From CAMCXE01 sp046347475 (GTDB lineage: Bacteria > Pseudomonadota > Gammaproteobacteria > Pseudomonadales > Cellvibrionaceae): DNA of 64,000 nucleotides. Positions within the stretch are counted from its first letter, which is position 1, and every line of letters starts with the position of its first letter. The stretch lies in contig JAXMGD010000009.1 of NCBI GenBank assembly GCA_046347475.1, forward strand, positions 1-64,000, read 5' to 3'. The notes under the pieces are model-generated. The model had not been told where the DNA came from. It was given only the letters and a program-made list of their open reading frames with translations, and did not search any database. The translations under genes and the position numbers were made by a program. This document shows positions 45,801 to 54,498 of this stretch, piece by piece.

Positions 45801-47729
45801 GATGCTTGGGTGAATGAAGTGGAGCCATTTGTGCCTGCTACGTTCCCCAATGGCGCCAGCGACAATCAATATCGTTTATTGGGCTTAACCAGCGCGAACA
45901 AAGCGGATGCGCCTAATTTAGTCAATTTCATTCGCGGCCAAGAAGGTTTACCGGGTTATCGCAATCGCACAGTTGATTACGCGAATACAGGGCAAGCAAA
46001 ACCCTGGTTATTAGGCGATATAGTTAATTCATCGCCAGTGAGTGTGGGCCGCCCCAATTCAAGCTACGATGTGTCATTTGGTGATGACACCTACTTAGAA
46101 TATAAATTGAAATATGAAAAACGCCGTCAAGTGGTATATGTGGGAGCCAACGACGGTATGTTGCACGCATTTAATGCCGGATTTTACGACCCTAATACGC
46201 TGACGTACAAATTATCTTCAGGTAAAGGGGAGGTAGAGCACCCCTTAGGCTCGGAATTGTGGGCCTATGTTCCTTATAATTTGTTGCCCCATTTGCAATG
46301 GTTGGGCAAGGCGGATTATCCCCACGTTTATTATATGGATGGCCCGGTGAAAAGTTATGACGTGAATATTTTCACTCCCGATTCTACCCATCCTGGCGGC
46401 TGGGGCACCATTATTGTTGCCGGTATGCGTTTCGGTGGTGGCGATTTTACTCTTGACCCGAACAGTGACCCAGATGGAACAACCACCGATGACATTACTA
46501 TGCGTTCAGGTTACGTCATTATGGATGTGACCGACCCTGAGCAACCACCGGTATTAATTGGTGAGCTGGCCAATTACACCCTGGGTTTTGCCACTACCGA
46601 TTCAACAGTAATGAAAATGCGCGCACCGAATAGTGGTGATGGTTCTTATTCGTCACCGGCTATTAATCGCTGGTTTTTATTGCTCGGCTCCGGCCCCAGC
46701 GGCTATGACGCCACAACCAAATCTAAAGCATTAAACACGGCCGAGACCTCCGGTAATGCATCGATTGTGATTTATGATTTGCAGTCAAAATCTATCCACA
46801 CTTCCTTGTTCGGCGTGCAAACATCCGCCTTTGTCGGCGGAATAACCGCAGCGGATTGGAACCAAGATTATGTCGATGATGATTTTTATTTTGGTACCGT
46901 CAGCGGCACGCCCGCAGCCCCTACCGGTAAATTATTCCGCGGTGTGCCTACTGTTTCTGGCTCGTCGGTGAGTTTTACCACCTCATTGGTGATGAATACC
47001 AATCAACCCATTAGTGCAGCGCCCACGACACTCACGGATCACCTCAACAACTTTTGGGTCTATTTTGGTACTGGCCGCTTTTATGTTGTGGATGATAATA
47101 ATTCCTCGTCTCAGCAAAGTTACTACGGTATTAAAGAGCCCAAAACCGCTGGCGTCATGAACAATTCAGCCTTAACTACCAGTAACTTAATTAATACTAC
47201 GGATATTCAAGTGTTTGCTGATGGCGCTATACGCTCTAAATCCACTGGTTCAAGCCCTGTTACTCTAAGCAATGGTGGCACTGCGGGCGCTTTTTATGAT
47301 GTGGTCGACGAAGTCAGTAAGGTTTCCGGCTGGTATTTTAATTTCAGCCGCGCCCGCTCGCGTAATACCAATAAATCTGTGGTGGCCGATCAGTCCTTGA
47401 TTTTCAGTGAATATCAACCCAGCGGTTTAAAATGTCAGCCTGAGGGGCAGGGCTATTTAAATGCGCCCCATTTATTTGCCGGCATTCCCGGTTATTTTGC
47501 CCCTATAGGCAAGGATTCCAGTGTGCAATTTAATGGTAAGGATTTAGTTAATTTATCGGCGTCCCTCGGCCTAGGTGCGCCGTCGGCGCCGCAGATTCAC
47601 CAAAACTCCAACGGTGTGCGCAACGCCGTTGTGCAAACATCCACCGGTCAAATTACCTGGCAAACCATTACCGCAGGTGCTGTGCAGGGTAAACGCGAAA
47701 CCTGGCGGGAGATTCTGATCAACTGGTGA
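42822..47729 (+). CDS. pilY1: Type IV pilus tip adhesin / assembly protein PilY1
   Basis: A protein of 1635 residues. ATG 42822 is preferred to GTG 42810. After a membrane-targeting N-terminus it has an aspartate-rich DFDDLDADGVVDTTY loop, a long cysteine-containing N-terminal half, and a C-terminal beta-propeller of the PilY1 type (VVYVGANDGMLHAFNAG, WAYVPYNLLPHL, VIMDVTDPEQPPVLIGEL). A probable calcium loop is DWNQDYVDDDFYFG. PilY1 primes pilus assembly and acts in adhesion and surface sensing. It ends the pil operon: pilE is not found downstream, where an R1 minimal copy begins six bases after the stop. Confidence 0.93.
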   Translation: MARVLRRLRGALLNMRHGVLAALWVIHTQAFGLPVVSDYDAVPPLLAESAKPMVMLAVSKDHQLFYKAFTDFDDLDADGVVDTTYKNSFEYAGYFDSYKCYQYDNTLKYFVPMNVTADKYCSGANLWSGNFLNWATMSRVDEVRKVLYGGLRAIDTATNTVLERSYLANDAHSFAKYYEGDDLEKLTPFTLNPSCGAPPSSKAASNYPTYKACRLGRGITLCNTTRYSGVLLSQAVSTPPLVRAVKGNYSLWAANERMQCLFSGESTVGGGNGNDPDATGIFAASTNPDASAVATQRDGVKIGDYAVKVQVCVSESLKGQEDCKSYPSGNLKPVGILQQFGDDGSALFGLMTGTYKKNKSGGVLRKNVSAFSDELNVTTDGTFKAAPSTGGIVNSLNQLRLLNYNFNSGSEGTYNSSDNCNWGKNSFSNGECTNWGNPFAEIMLECYRYMAGKTPDSAFDADDTSYFSGLTRQTSWTNPQNATTACANLNVIGFNASTVSYDGDELGKVTDLATTKTAQQLTKTVGDGENITGKYLFVGENGGSGSTDNNQICTAKLVSDLGLVEGTCPDAPRLDGSYRLAGMAYQAHIADLRPDIVDKQSVSTYGVTLSPALPKVTVVNPSNNKVISILPACRNNSVSGNCAIVDFKIVSQSVTATEARGTFYVNWEDSEQGGDYDQDMSGVISYVLTTTSLTITSDVFGESTPNAMGFGFVVSGTTEDGFHALSGINSYVGYECTGSGCTGSQGAASKTFTLGSTSISGSLVSLLQQPLFYAAKWGGFRDSNASNTPDLVTEWDRKNNSTGATGADGIPDNYFFAIDPKQLKNNLTSILISILERTSSGTSAALVSNTGAGEGALFQALYNPRVTDASGATSVNWVGSLNAYFIDRWGNMRDDNAAPYGTLTADDSILDIYYDPYAKRTYFQRYQATSTGARGSPVGAADDILKLKPIWSANNNLASLTNLTTQRSYSDVASSGRYIFTGIDRTGDGQIGWDAWVNEVEPFVPATFPNGASDNQYRLLGLTSANKADAPNLVNFIRGQEGLPGYRNRTVDYANTGQAKPWLLGDIVNSSPVSVGRPNSSYDVSFGDDTYLEYKLKYEKRRQVVYVGANDGMLHAFNAGFYDPNTLTYKLSSGKGEVEHPLGSELWAYVPYNLLPHLQWLGKADYPHVYYMDGPVKSYDVNIFTPDSTHPGGWGTIIVAGMRFGGGDFTLDPNSDPDGTTTDDITMRSGYVIMDVTDPEQPPVLIGELANYTLGFATTDSTVMKMRAPNSGDGSYSSPAINRWFLLLGSGPSGYDATTKSKALNTAETSGNASIVIYDLQSKSIHTSLFGVQTSAFVGGITAADWNQDYVDDDFYFGTVSGTPAAPTGKLFRGVPTVSGSSVSFTTSLVMNTNQPISAAPTTLTDHLNNFWVYFGTGRFYVVDDNNSSSQQSYYGIKEPKTAGVMNNSALTTSNLINTTDIQVFADGAIRSKSTGSSPVTLSNGGTAGAFYDVVDEVSKVSGWYFNFSRARSRNTNKSVVADQSLIFSEYQPSGLKCQPEGQGYLNAPHLFAGIPGYFAPIGKDSSVQFNGKDLVNLSASLGLGAPSAPQIHQNSNGVRNAVVQTSTGQITWQTITAGAVQGKRETWREILINW

Positions 47730-47735
47730 TTTTTG

Positions 47736-47788
47736 TTGACCCGGCGACACAATAGATCAAGACGATTTAATTTGTCGCCGGGTGAATA
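47736..47788. repeat. R1 repeat, minimal copy
   Basis: Only the outer parts are present: TTGACCCGGCGACACAATAG at the left and AATTTGTCGCCGGGTGAATA at the right, making one long hairpin with GATCAAGACGAT in the loop region. It lies six bases after the pilY1 stop. Confidence 0.8.
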
Positions 47789-47897
47789 ACACTGTTTTCT
47801 GCAACGTCTTTTTTATTGAACCAAGTCTTGTGCCGCAGATGGCTTTTCGGTGCATCTGCGGCGTTAGCCTGTTTTCGTGGCGATCATCAATTCCAGT

Positions 47898-47945
47898 TGG
47901 CCACAAGGCCACAAGGCCACAAGGCCACAATGCACAAGGCCATAA
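47898..47945. repeat. 9-bp tandem repeat
   Basis: Four copies of CCACAAGGC, followed by slightly altered units (ATGCACAAGGC, CATAAGG). Short and unstable-looking; the rest of the 47789-48171 gap has no gene. Confidence 0.6.
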
Positions 47946-48171
47946 GGTCATAGGGATCAGGATGTCTTGCTGAGAAAGCCCCGGCCGTTGTGTTCCTTGT
48001 GGGCGCCCAAACCCCGGAGGAGACTTATGTTCAACCGGAGGCCAGCGGTGTTGAGGGTTCTTTTGAAGGACGTTGCTGTAGGACGGCGTTCGCCCCTGGT
48101 GTAAAGCGGTTCGCCTTTCGCTCCCCCTCTGGTAGAATCGCCCCCTTTCAACGAGGGGCAGCGGCGGGGCA

Positions 48172-48669
48172 ATGATTTGGGTTGATTGGGTAATTCTGGG
48201 TATCTTCGGTTTATCAAGCCTGATCGGCCTGGTGCGGGGCCTAGTTAAAGAAGCCATGTCCCTAGTGGTATGGGCGCTCGCCCTCTTCATCGCCACTCAT
48301 TTTAAAGCCCAGGCGGCGGTGCTCTTAGAGCAGTACATCCAAACCCCATCACTGCGTGAGATGGCCGCGTTTGGTGGCCTGTTTGTAACCACTTTATTTA
48401 TCGGTGCCCTGGTGAATTTTGTACTTGGGCAGATTGTAAAAATGACTGGCCTTGGCGGCACGGATCGGGTGCTCGGCGCATTGTTTGGTGCCGGGCGCGG
48501 TTTTTTGGTGGTCATGGCGATTATTATTTTCTTACCTCCTTTAGTCCCCATTGATAAAGACAATTGGTGGCATCAGTCGCGGTTAATTCCCGAATTCCAA
48601 GCATTTGAAGACAGTGCCCGCACTATATTCAGTCAGATGGCTGAAGCCTATCACCGTCTTACGTCGTAA
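48172..48669 (+). CDS. cvpA: CvpA family membrane protein (colicin V production)
   Basis: A protein of 165 residues with four helices: WVDWVILGIFGLSSLIGLV, VVWALALFIATHF, AAFGGLFVTTLFIGALVNFV and GFLVVMAIIIFLPP (seen in parts). The motifs GLVRGLVKEAMSLVVW and DRVLGALFGAGRG are diagnostic of CvpA. Its precise role is unclear; in other bacteria it is linked to envelope or purine-related traits. It precedes purF by 29 bases, the arrangement seen in many gammaproteobacteria. Confidence 0.93.
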   Translation: MIWVDWVILGIFGLSSLIGLVRGLVKEAMSLVVWALALFIATHFKAQAAVLLEQYIQTPSLREMAAFGGLFVTTLFIGALVNFVLGQIVKMTGLGGTDRVLGALFGAGRGFLVVMAIIIFLPPLVPIDKDNWWHQSRLIPEFQAFEDSARTIFSQMAEAYHRLTS

Positions 48670-48698
48670 TTTTCAGTTCGTTTTTTTGAGGTTATTTT

Positions 48699-50213
48699 AT
48701 GTGTGGCATAGTCGCAATGGTCGGCAAAAACAATGTTAATTTGGCATTGTACGACGCACTCACCATGTTGCAGCACCGCGGCCAAGATGCCGCCGGCATC
48801 ATGACCTGCCATAACGGACGCTTGGCCCAGCAAAAATCAGTGGGTCTGGTGCAGGATGTGTTTCACAGCCGTCACATGCAGCGCCTAGTGGGCAACATGG
48901 GTATTGGCCATGTGCGCTACCCCACGGCGGGCAGCTCAGGCCCCGCGTTGGCCCAGCCGTTTTACGTAAATTCGCCTTACGGAATTGCGCTGGCCCACAA
49001 CGGTAATCTTACGAATACCGAACAATTGAGCAACGATTTATTTTTATCGGATTTACGTCACGTCAATACAGATTCTGACTCAGAGGTATTGCTCAATGTA
49101 TTTGCCCACGAATTACACGAGCTGGGCAAATTGCGCCCCACCTATGAAGATATTTTTAAAGCGGTCACTGGCGTTCACAAGCGTATTCGTGGCGGCTATG
49201 CGGTGGTTTCGATGATCGCTAATTACGGCGTACTGGCCTTTCGCGACCCCAACGGTATTCGCCCACTGGTGTTTGGTAAACGCACCACAGATTTAGGCGA
49301 TGAATATATGGTGGCCTCAGAGAGTGTGGCACTTGATGTTTTAGGCTTTAAATTGATTCGCGATGTGGCGCCGGGGGAGGCTATTTTTATTACCCCGCAG
49401 GGGGATTTATATACCCGTCAATGTGCGGATAACCCGCGTTTATCACCGTGTATATTTGAGCACGTGTATTTTGCTCGCCCTGATTCCATTATGGATGGCG
49501 TATCTGTATATAAAGCGCGTTTGCGTCAAGGGGAAAAACTGGCCGATAAAATTCTGCGCCTGCGCCCTAATCACGATATCGATGTGGTAATTCCCATCCC
49601 CGACAGCTCCCGCGTAGCAGGACAGGCGTTGGCGCAAAAACTCGGCGTGAAATTTCGTGAAGGCCTGGTTAAAAACCGTTATATAGGCCGCACATTTATT
49701 ATGCCCGGCCAGCAGCAGCGCAAAAAATCCGTGCGGCAAAAACTCAACCCGATTGATTTAGAGTTTCGCGGTAAAAATGTTTTATTGGTGGATGACTCCA
49801 TCGTGCGCGGCACTACCTGTCAGCAAATTATTCAAATGGCGCGAGATGCCGGTGCGGCCAAAGTTTATTTTGCCTCCGCAGCCCCAGCCGTTAAATTCCC
49901 CAATGTGTACGGCATTGATATGCCCAGCGCCAAAGAATTAATCGCCCATGATAAAAGCGAGGCCGAAGTGGCTGACGCCATTGGGGCAGACTGGCTTATC
50001 TACCAAGATATTAATGATTTGATCGCCGCCTCCGCCGAGGGTAATGGCGCTATCCCTCGTTTTGATTGCTCTGTGTTTGATGGTGAATATATTACCGGTG
50101 ACGTGAGCCAGGCTTATTTAAATAAATTGGCCGCTGATCGTAACGATGCAGCTAAATCCGGCCGCGATTTAGGCCAGGGCCAAAGCGCTATTGTGGGCAT
50201 GGATAATTCCTAA
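48699..50213 (+). CDS. purF: Amidophosphoribosyltransferase PurF
   Basis: A protein of 504 residues. Mature PurF begins with catalytic Cys after the initiator Met (MCGIVAMVG), and the glutaminase domain contains LQHRGQDAAGI, HVRYPTAG and LAHNGNLTN. The phosphoribosyltransferase domain carries the PRPP loop VLLVDDSIVRGTT. It makes phosphoribosylamine from PRPP and glutamine, the first committed step of purine synthesis. GAGG lies nine bases upstream of ATG 48699. It is in an operon with cvpA; an R1 copy starts five bases after the stop and could terminate transcription. Confidence 0.96.
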   Translation: MCGIVAMVGKNNVNLALYDALTMLQHRGQDAAGIMTCHNGRLAQQKSVGLVQDVFHSRHMQRLVGNMGIGHVRYPTAGSSGPALAQPFYVNSPYGIALAHNGNLTNTEQLSNDLFLSDLRHVNTDSDSEVLLNVFAHELHELGKLRPTYEDIFKAVTGVHKRIRGGYAVVSMIANYGVLAFRDPNGIRPLVFGKRTTDLGDEYMVASESVALDVLGFKLIRDVAPGEAIFITPQGDLYTRQCADNPRLSPCIFEHVYFARPDSIMDGVSVYKARLRQGEKLADKILRLRPNHDIDVVIPIPDSSRVAGQALAQKLGVKFREGLVKNRYIGRTFIMPGQQQRKKSVRQKLNPIDLEFRGKNVLLVDDSIVRGTTCQQIIQMARDAGAAKVYFASAAPAVKFPNVYGIDMPSAKELIAHDKSEAEVADAIGADWLIYQDINDLIAASAEGNGAIPRFDCSVFDGEYITGDVSQAYLNKLAADRNDAAKSGRDLGQGQSAIVGMDNS

Positions 50214-50218
50214 GGCTT

Positions 50219-50390
50219 ATTAACCCGGCGACATTTAGTGCCGGGTTAATAACTGCGGCAGGGATGCCTTACCTGCGGCAAAAGCCGCCGCGAGCCCCGC
50301 TAAAACAAGCAGATCCGCGTATCTGCGCCAGTTTTAGCGGGGCGAAGACAAAATAGATCAGGACGATCTATTTTGTCGCCGGGTTAATAA
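50219..50390. repeat. R1 repeat, full copy
   Basis: The same layout as at 8183: TTAACCCGGCGACATTTAGT then GCCGGGTTAATAA, a CTGCGGCAGGGATGCC segment replacing the usual palindrome, GCCCCGCTAAAAC/GTTTTAGCGGGGC and AAATAGATCAGGACGATC. Right end TGTCGCCGGGTTAA. Directly downstream of purF. Confidence 0.88.
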
Positions 50391-50615
50391 GTTGACGGTG
50401 AAAGTGTTTGTTGCGTTGAACTGGATAGCGATTTTTGATGCGCCGGTCAAACTATCCTTCGACACGTTCAGGGTGGACGGGTTGGGACTCGTTTTAGAAA
50501 ACACCGCTCATGGCACGCATACTGAGCCTGTGGATTTTATCTGCTCATATTCCGTTTATGGTGCGCCTGTCGAACCACCGTCAATAGGTGCATATATCGC
50601 AATTTTTCGCCTTTT
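50391..50615. other. Intergenic sequence with a widespread repeat-like motif
   Basis: No gene. It holds ACTATCCTTCGACACGTTCA followed by GGGTGGACGGG, resembling a short repeat I recall from intergenic regions of many proteobacteria (CCTTCGACA.GCTCAGGGTGAACGG). A single copy here, and unproven. Confidence 0.4.
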
Positions 50616-52868
50616 TTACACCATAAGATGCTCAACCGGCGGTACACCTTGCCCACCGCCCCGGTTTAACCAGGCTAGGCTATCCACGGCGGGCATGGGC
50701 ATACCTAGGTAAAACCCCTGCGCCGCATCGCAGCCTAATTGTTTTAACTCCGCCCAAACCTCAGCGCTTTCGACACCTTCAGCCACTACATAAAGGCCTA
50801 AATTATGGGCAAGATTAATCGTGGAGTGGACGATAATTTGATCCTGTTTATCCTGCAACATGCCGCAAACAAAGGAATAATCAATTTTGAGCGTGCGCAC
50901 AGGCAGCCGCTTTAAATAGGCTAAGGAAGAATAACCCGTACCAAAATCATCAATAGACAGAGTAATGCCTAAATCAGCCAGTTGCTCTAATACATCCAGC
51001 GCTCGCTCTGGGTCGTGCATGATCATGCTTTCGGTGATTTCCAATTCCAATGCGTCGGCGGGTAAGTTGTACAGCACCAACATTTTGCGCAAATCACCCA
51101 CAATGCGCTCATCCATTAAATTGCGCACAGAAAGATTCACCGCAACTCCCAAGGGATAACCCATGCGGCGCCAGGCTTGGCATTGGCTGATACTGTTTTC
51201 CAGCACCCAGCGGGTTAAGGGATAAATAAGGGAGGACATTTCGGCCAGGGGAATAAATTCCGACGGTGGAATTAACCCCAGTTCAGGATGCTGCCAGCGG
51301 ACCAGGGCTTCAAAGGCATAAATTTGATTGTCTTTTAGATTAATTTTCGGCTGAAAATACAACACCAATTGCTGGGCTTGAATCGCTCGCCCCAGCGCAC
51401 CCATTAATTCCAAACGCTGCTGCGAATGAGGATCTATATCGCCATCGTATAAGGCCACACCTTTGTAATGGCTTTTGGCGTAATACATGGCCACATCGGC
51501 AAAACGCATTAAGGTGCTTAAATCAGGTGCCTGTTGCGGGTAGAGGGAGACGCCGATACTGGCGCTAACGGCCAGGGCAATGCCGTCAATTTCTCCCATG
51601 GATGCAATGGAGCGAAACACGGCGTTGGCAACAGACAGGGCCTCGTCTTTGTGTTCTACAATCGGTAAACAAATGGCAAATTCATCGCCACCTAAGCGGG
51701 CTATTTGTGCGTTGCTACCGGCAAATAACTGGCTTAAACGCTCGCCAATTTTACGCAATAAATGATCGCCAAAACTGTGGCCGAGGGTATCGTTAATTTC
51801 TTTAAAACGGTCTAAGTCAATTAACAACAATGCCAAACTCTGCCCGCTGGGGACACTCACCATTTGTTGTTCAATAAAATGGTACAAGCAGGTGCGGTTG
51901 GGCAGTTGAGTGAGGCTGTCGTGGTTAGCAAGAAAATCAACCCGCGCCTGATAATGCCGATTGCTGGAAATATTATGGGAGGCGCCCCAAATACGAATTA
52001 ATTTATCATTTTCAACAATACCCGAGGCGTTGGTTTGCAGGTGCAAACTTTCGCTGTGCCGCGTGCGAAAAATTAACTCTTCTTGATTAAATGAATAGCC
52101 TTGTTCGATAAATAAACGCACCTTACTCAGCGTTGACTGAGATTCAGGCCGGAACAGGGTTAAGCCCAACATGGCTTGAGCAGAATCAAAGCCGTACATT
52201 TGCGCAAACCGCAAATTACACTCAGCTAAGCGGGCCTCTTTGGCGATTTGTTGGGCTTGCTCATCAACGCTTAAATGAATATCGACGGGGGTCAGTAATT
52301 CGTAGCACCAAATGCCATCGTTGGAGTGGCTCATGTAGGCGCGATAACGCATTTCCCCTTCTTGCAGGGCTTTTTCTTTTAAGACGGCATCGGTGATATC
52401 GGTAAATACCGCCATCACGCCATTGACCTGGCCACCTAAATCGGTGGTGGCAATTTTGTCGATACTTAGCCAGTAGGTGACATCGCGCAGCACAATGGCC
52501 GATTTTGAACCCCAGGTATTGGTGCCTCGGCGCACGACCTGAACAATATCGTCCTGCTGTTTTTGCGCGTCCGGCCAGTGGCTAAATAATTCGCTGAGAC
52601 GCGCGCCTATATGCAGCGATTCCAGCAACCATTGCTGCGCACTGAGATTGGCTAATTTTAAACAGCCTTGCGAATCAAAATACAATACCGCTTCACGCAT
52701 GGTATTCAGCAGCAGCTGCAACTGATGGCTGCGCGCACGCCATTCATCGTCCGTGGCAGCCTCGTCCTGTTCGGCAACAATTTCCGCCAGTGATTTAGCG
52801 TTTTCCTTTAGCTGATCCCAATCATCAAATAAACTCGGTTGAACATTAACAAAACGGGGTTCGTGCAC
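50616..52868 (-). CDS. PAS-PAS-GGDEF-EAL cyclic-di-GMP protein
   Basis: A protein of 750 residues starting at GTG 52868, without membrane helices. It has a coiled N-terminus, a PAS domain (about 45-165), a second PAS (about 185-300), a GGDEF domain (RLGGDEF near 393, intact) and an EAL domain (from about 500; FEALVRW near 519). Other phosphodiesterase motifs are intact: VNLSVRNL, ITESMI, DDFGTGYSSL, TLKIDYSFV and VVAEGVES. It can be both cyclase and phosphodiesterase, with PAS-sensed input; the phosphodiesterase should be active. In contrast to the protein at 32010, nothing is degenerate. Single gene. Confidence 0.9.
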   Translation of the reverse strand: MHEPRFVNVQPSLFDDWDQLKENAKSLAEIVAEQDEAATDDEWRARSHQLQLLLNTMREAVLYFDSQGCLKLANLSAQQWLLESLHIGARLSELFSHWPDAQKQQDDIVQVVRRGTNTWGSKSAIVLRDVTYWLSIDKIATTDLGGQVNGVMAVFTDITDAVLKEKALQEGEMRYRAYMSHSNDGIWCYELLTPVDIHLSVDEQAQQIAKEARLAECNLRFAQMYGFDSAQAMLGLTLFRPESQSTLSKVRLFIEQGYSFNQEELIFRTRHSESLHLQTNASGIVENDKLIRIWGASHNISSNRHYQARVDFLANHDSLTQLPNRTCLYHFIEQQMVSVPSGQSLALLLIDLDRFKEINDTLGHSFGDHLLRKIGERLSQLFAGSNAQIARLGGDEFAICLPIVEHKDEALSVANAVFRSIASMGEIDGIALAVSASIGVSLYPQQAPDLSTLMRFADVAMYYAKSHYKGVALYDGDIDPHSQQRLELMGALGRAIQAQQLVLYFQPKINLKDNQIYAFEALVRWQHPELGLIPPSEFIPLAEMSSLIYPLTRWVLENSISQCQAWRRMGYPLGVAVNLSVRNLMDERIVGDLRKMLVLYNLPADALELEITESMIMHDPERALDVLEQLADLGITLSIDDFGTGYSSLAYLKRLPVRTLKIDYSFVCGMLQDKQDQIIVHSTINLAHNLGLYVVAEGVESAEVWAELKQLGCDAAQGFYLGMPMPAVDSLAWLNRGGGQGVPPVEHLMV

Positions 52869-53770
52869 AGGCAGATCTCTACATCAATAGTATTTTTATC
52901 ATTCGAGCTTAACTCCAGAGCTCGCCGACGCAGATAATCGTATTTTTAAAACCTCAGTTATCGTCAATTAAGTAGCAGCTATTAAGGGTTAAAAACGCTT
53001 TAGCACGCCAATACAACGTGCATCCTAAGCTCCTGCCTGCGCGATTTACACCCAGAAACAAGCGCCACTGATAGCCCCAGGCATTAACTTGCTGGCTCTT
53101 TAAAGGTATTTCGCTTAACTGCCTAATAGGTACACGCAAGTTAAAACGATTCGCCAGCGGCCTTAAAAACAAGGCCTAATATGAGAGCACGCTACATCCA
53201 CCTGAGGATTTGAGCCTTCCCGAGGAACACGAATATCCAGTGTAATTATCACTACCCACAAAGAGCGCTAAAAACGCCTTTGATGTGCCACTGAGAATAA
53301 AAAACAGTAAATTTCTCAGTAAGTTAGCGGCTCCCAAGCGGGCCGCCGTGTTTCATTATAGTCACATATATTACTGCGCAAGTATTAGGCGAAAATATTG
53401 GCAGGCATAGCCACATGACAAAACAAACCGCTTTAAGCGTCACAGGCTTATTTTATATTCCAAATAGCTGTAAACCCTGGGATGGGTATTTAGCTGGCAC
53501 TGCGGATAGCGCGCTCAATGCTCGCCAAAAGAGCAAGCATCATGGCCCTGTTTAAAATGCCCGGTAGAGCGCCCTTAAAATAGGCTCGCAATTGCTTATG
53601 AAAAAACGCTCGGCAATTGGCCCTAATGAATGCCCCGGACTCATGTGAGGTCACCCCTTTTCCAGGCTAAAAATGCGGTTTTTTATCTGTATGGCGAGCC
53701 GTTTTATTGCATTTATATCGCTTGGCTCAAAGCGCTTCGCAGCCGTTTGCAGGGCAATACACCCTAAGAA

Positions 53771-53880
53771 TGCGCTGATTAATTCTAGGTTTTGCTTGTT
53801 TCAAACGCGCCCTACCCACCCCGCGCTGGCTCCATCCACACGCCAGTTTGGAAACCAGGCACAAGCTGGAATTATTCACC
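53771..53880. repeat. R4 repeat copy, diverged
   Basis: GCGCTGATTAATTCTAGGTT at the left and AGCTGGAATTATTCACC at the right. The middle (CGCGCTGGCTCCATCCACAC) resembles the CTCCATGCC part of other copies. Confidence 0.65.
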
Positions 53881-53884
53881 CAGG

Positions 53885-53907
53885 GGCGTTTAGTGCCGGG
53901 TTAATAA
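53885..53907. repeat. R1 end fragment
   Basis: GGCGTTTAGTGCCGGGTTAA matches the left-end stem of R1 (GGCGACATTTAGTGCCGGGT). It adjoins the R4 copy directly. Confidence 0.55.
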
Positions 53908-54072
53908 AAACGCGAACGATCCCCCGCCCCTGCCGTGCAAGAGTCGCAGTTTTTTCAATTTATTAAATGGTCATATGAAAAAACCATTAAATACACGTAA
54001 GCTAGCGAGCGATTACACGCAACGGTTTTTTGCCACAGGTTTAGTCAGCACCTATGAACACAAACCTACGAG

Positions 54073-54202
54073 CGGTACGAAAGCCATGAATACACATCAT
54101 TTCAGACCGGCAAAAAGAGGAATCTTTTTGACGAGCCTATAGGGATGTATTCACGGCGTGTCTGAAATGATGGGTATTCAGTGCTGGTGCCCAGGTATTA
54201 AG
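54073..54202. repeat. R2 repeat copy
   Basis: ATGAATACACATCATTTCAG then CAAAAAGAGGAATCTTTTTG, and on the other side TCTGAAATGATGGGTATTCA and GTGCTGGTGCCCAGGTATTA. Ends are more worn than in the copies at 23436 and 36940. Confidence 0.75.
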
Positions 54203-54344
54203 CCGATCTAGCCTGCGACGGCGGAAGAAAAACACCGAATATTTATGTGTTATTTGACCATAAGCTAGAGGAGATCGAGTTACCCAACGAATGCGCTCAA
54301 TCGTTAAAAGCACCACTGGGTAATTCTCAGCGGTGCCATGTGCA

Positions 54345-54452
54345 TAAGTTTTGACAAATTTTTACAACGGTCGCGAGCATGAAGCCTGCGCCTGAGTTAA
54401 GGAAGTGACTCGGGTTTTTTGAATACGGCAAAACATGGAATTAATCGGCACA
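54345..54452. repeat. R4 fragment
   Basis: TTTACAACGGTCGCGAGCAT, CTCGGGTTTTTTGAATACGG and AACATGGAATTAATCGGCAC match the right part of R4 (compare 59671). The left end is missing. Confidence 0.55.
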
Positions 54453-54498
54453 TTAATAAAATAAATAAAAACTCACTCAACCTAAAAAGGTATCACCC

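Larger units (their letters stand above)
52869..54498. other. Repeat-filled 1.6-kb gene-free region
   Basis: No convincing gene. Candidate frames (52954-53172, 53673-53966) have no family character and the second overlaps repeat sequence. The region contains R4 copies at 53771 and 54345, an R1 end at 53885 and an R2 copy at 54073. About 52870-53770 has no recognised feature. Confidence 0.6.

Noticed and set aside
47757..48296. 179-codon minus-strand frame overlapping cvpA
   Set aside because: Overlaps an R1 copy, the 9-bp tandem repeat and the start of cvpA; low-complexity composition.
53673..53966. 97-codon plus-strand frame
   Set aside because: Overlaps R4 and R1 sequence, with no recognisable domain or ribosome binding site.
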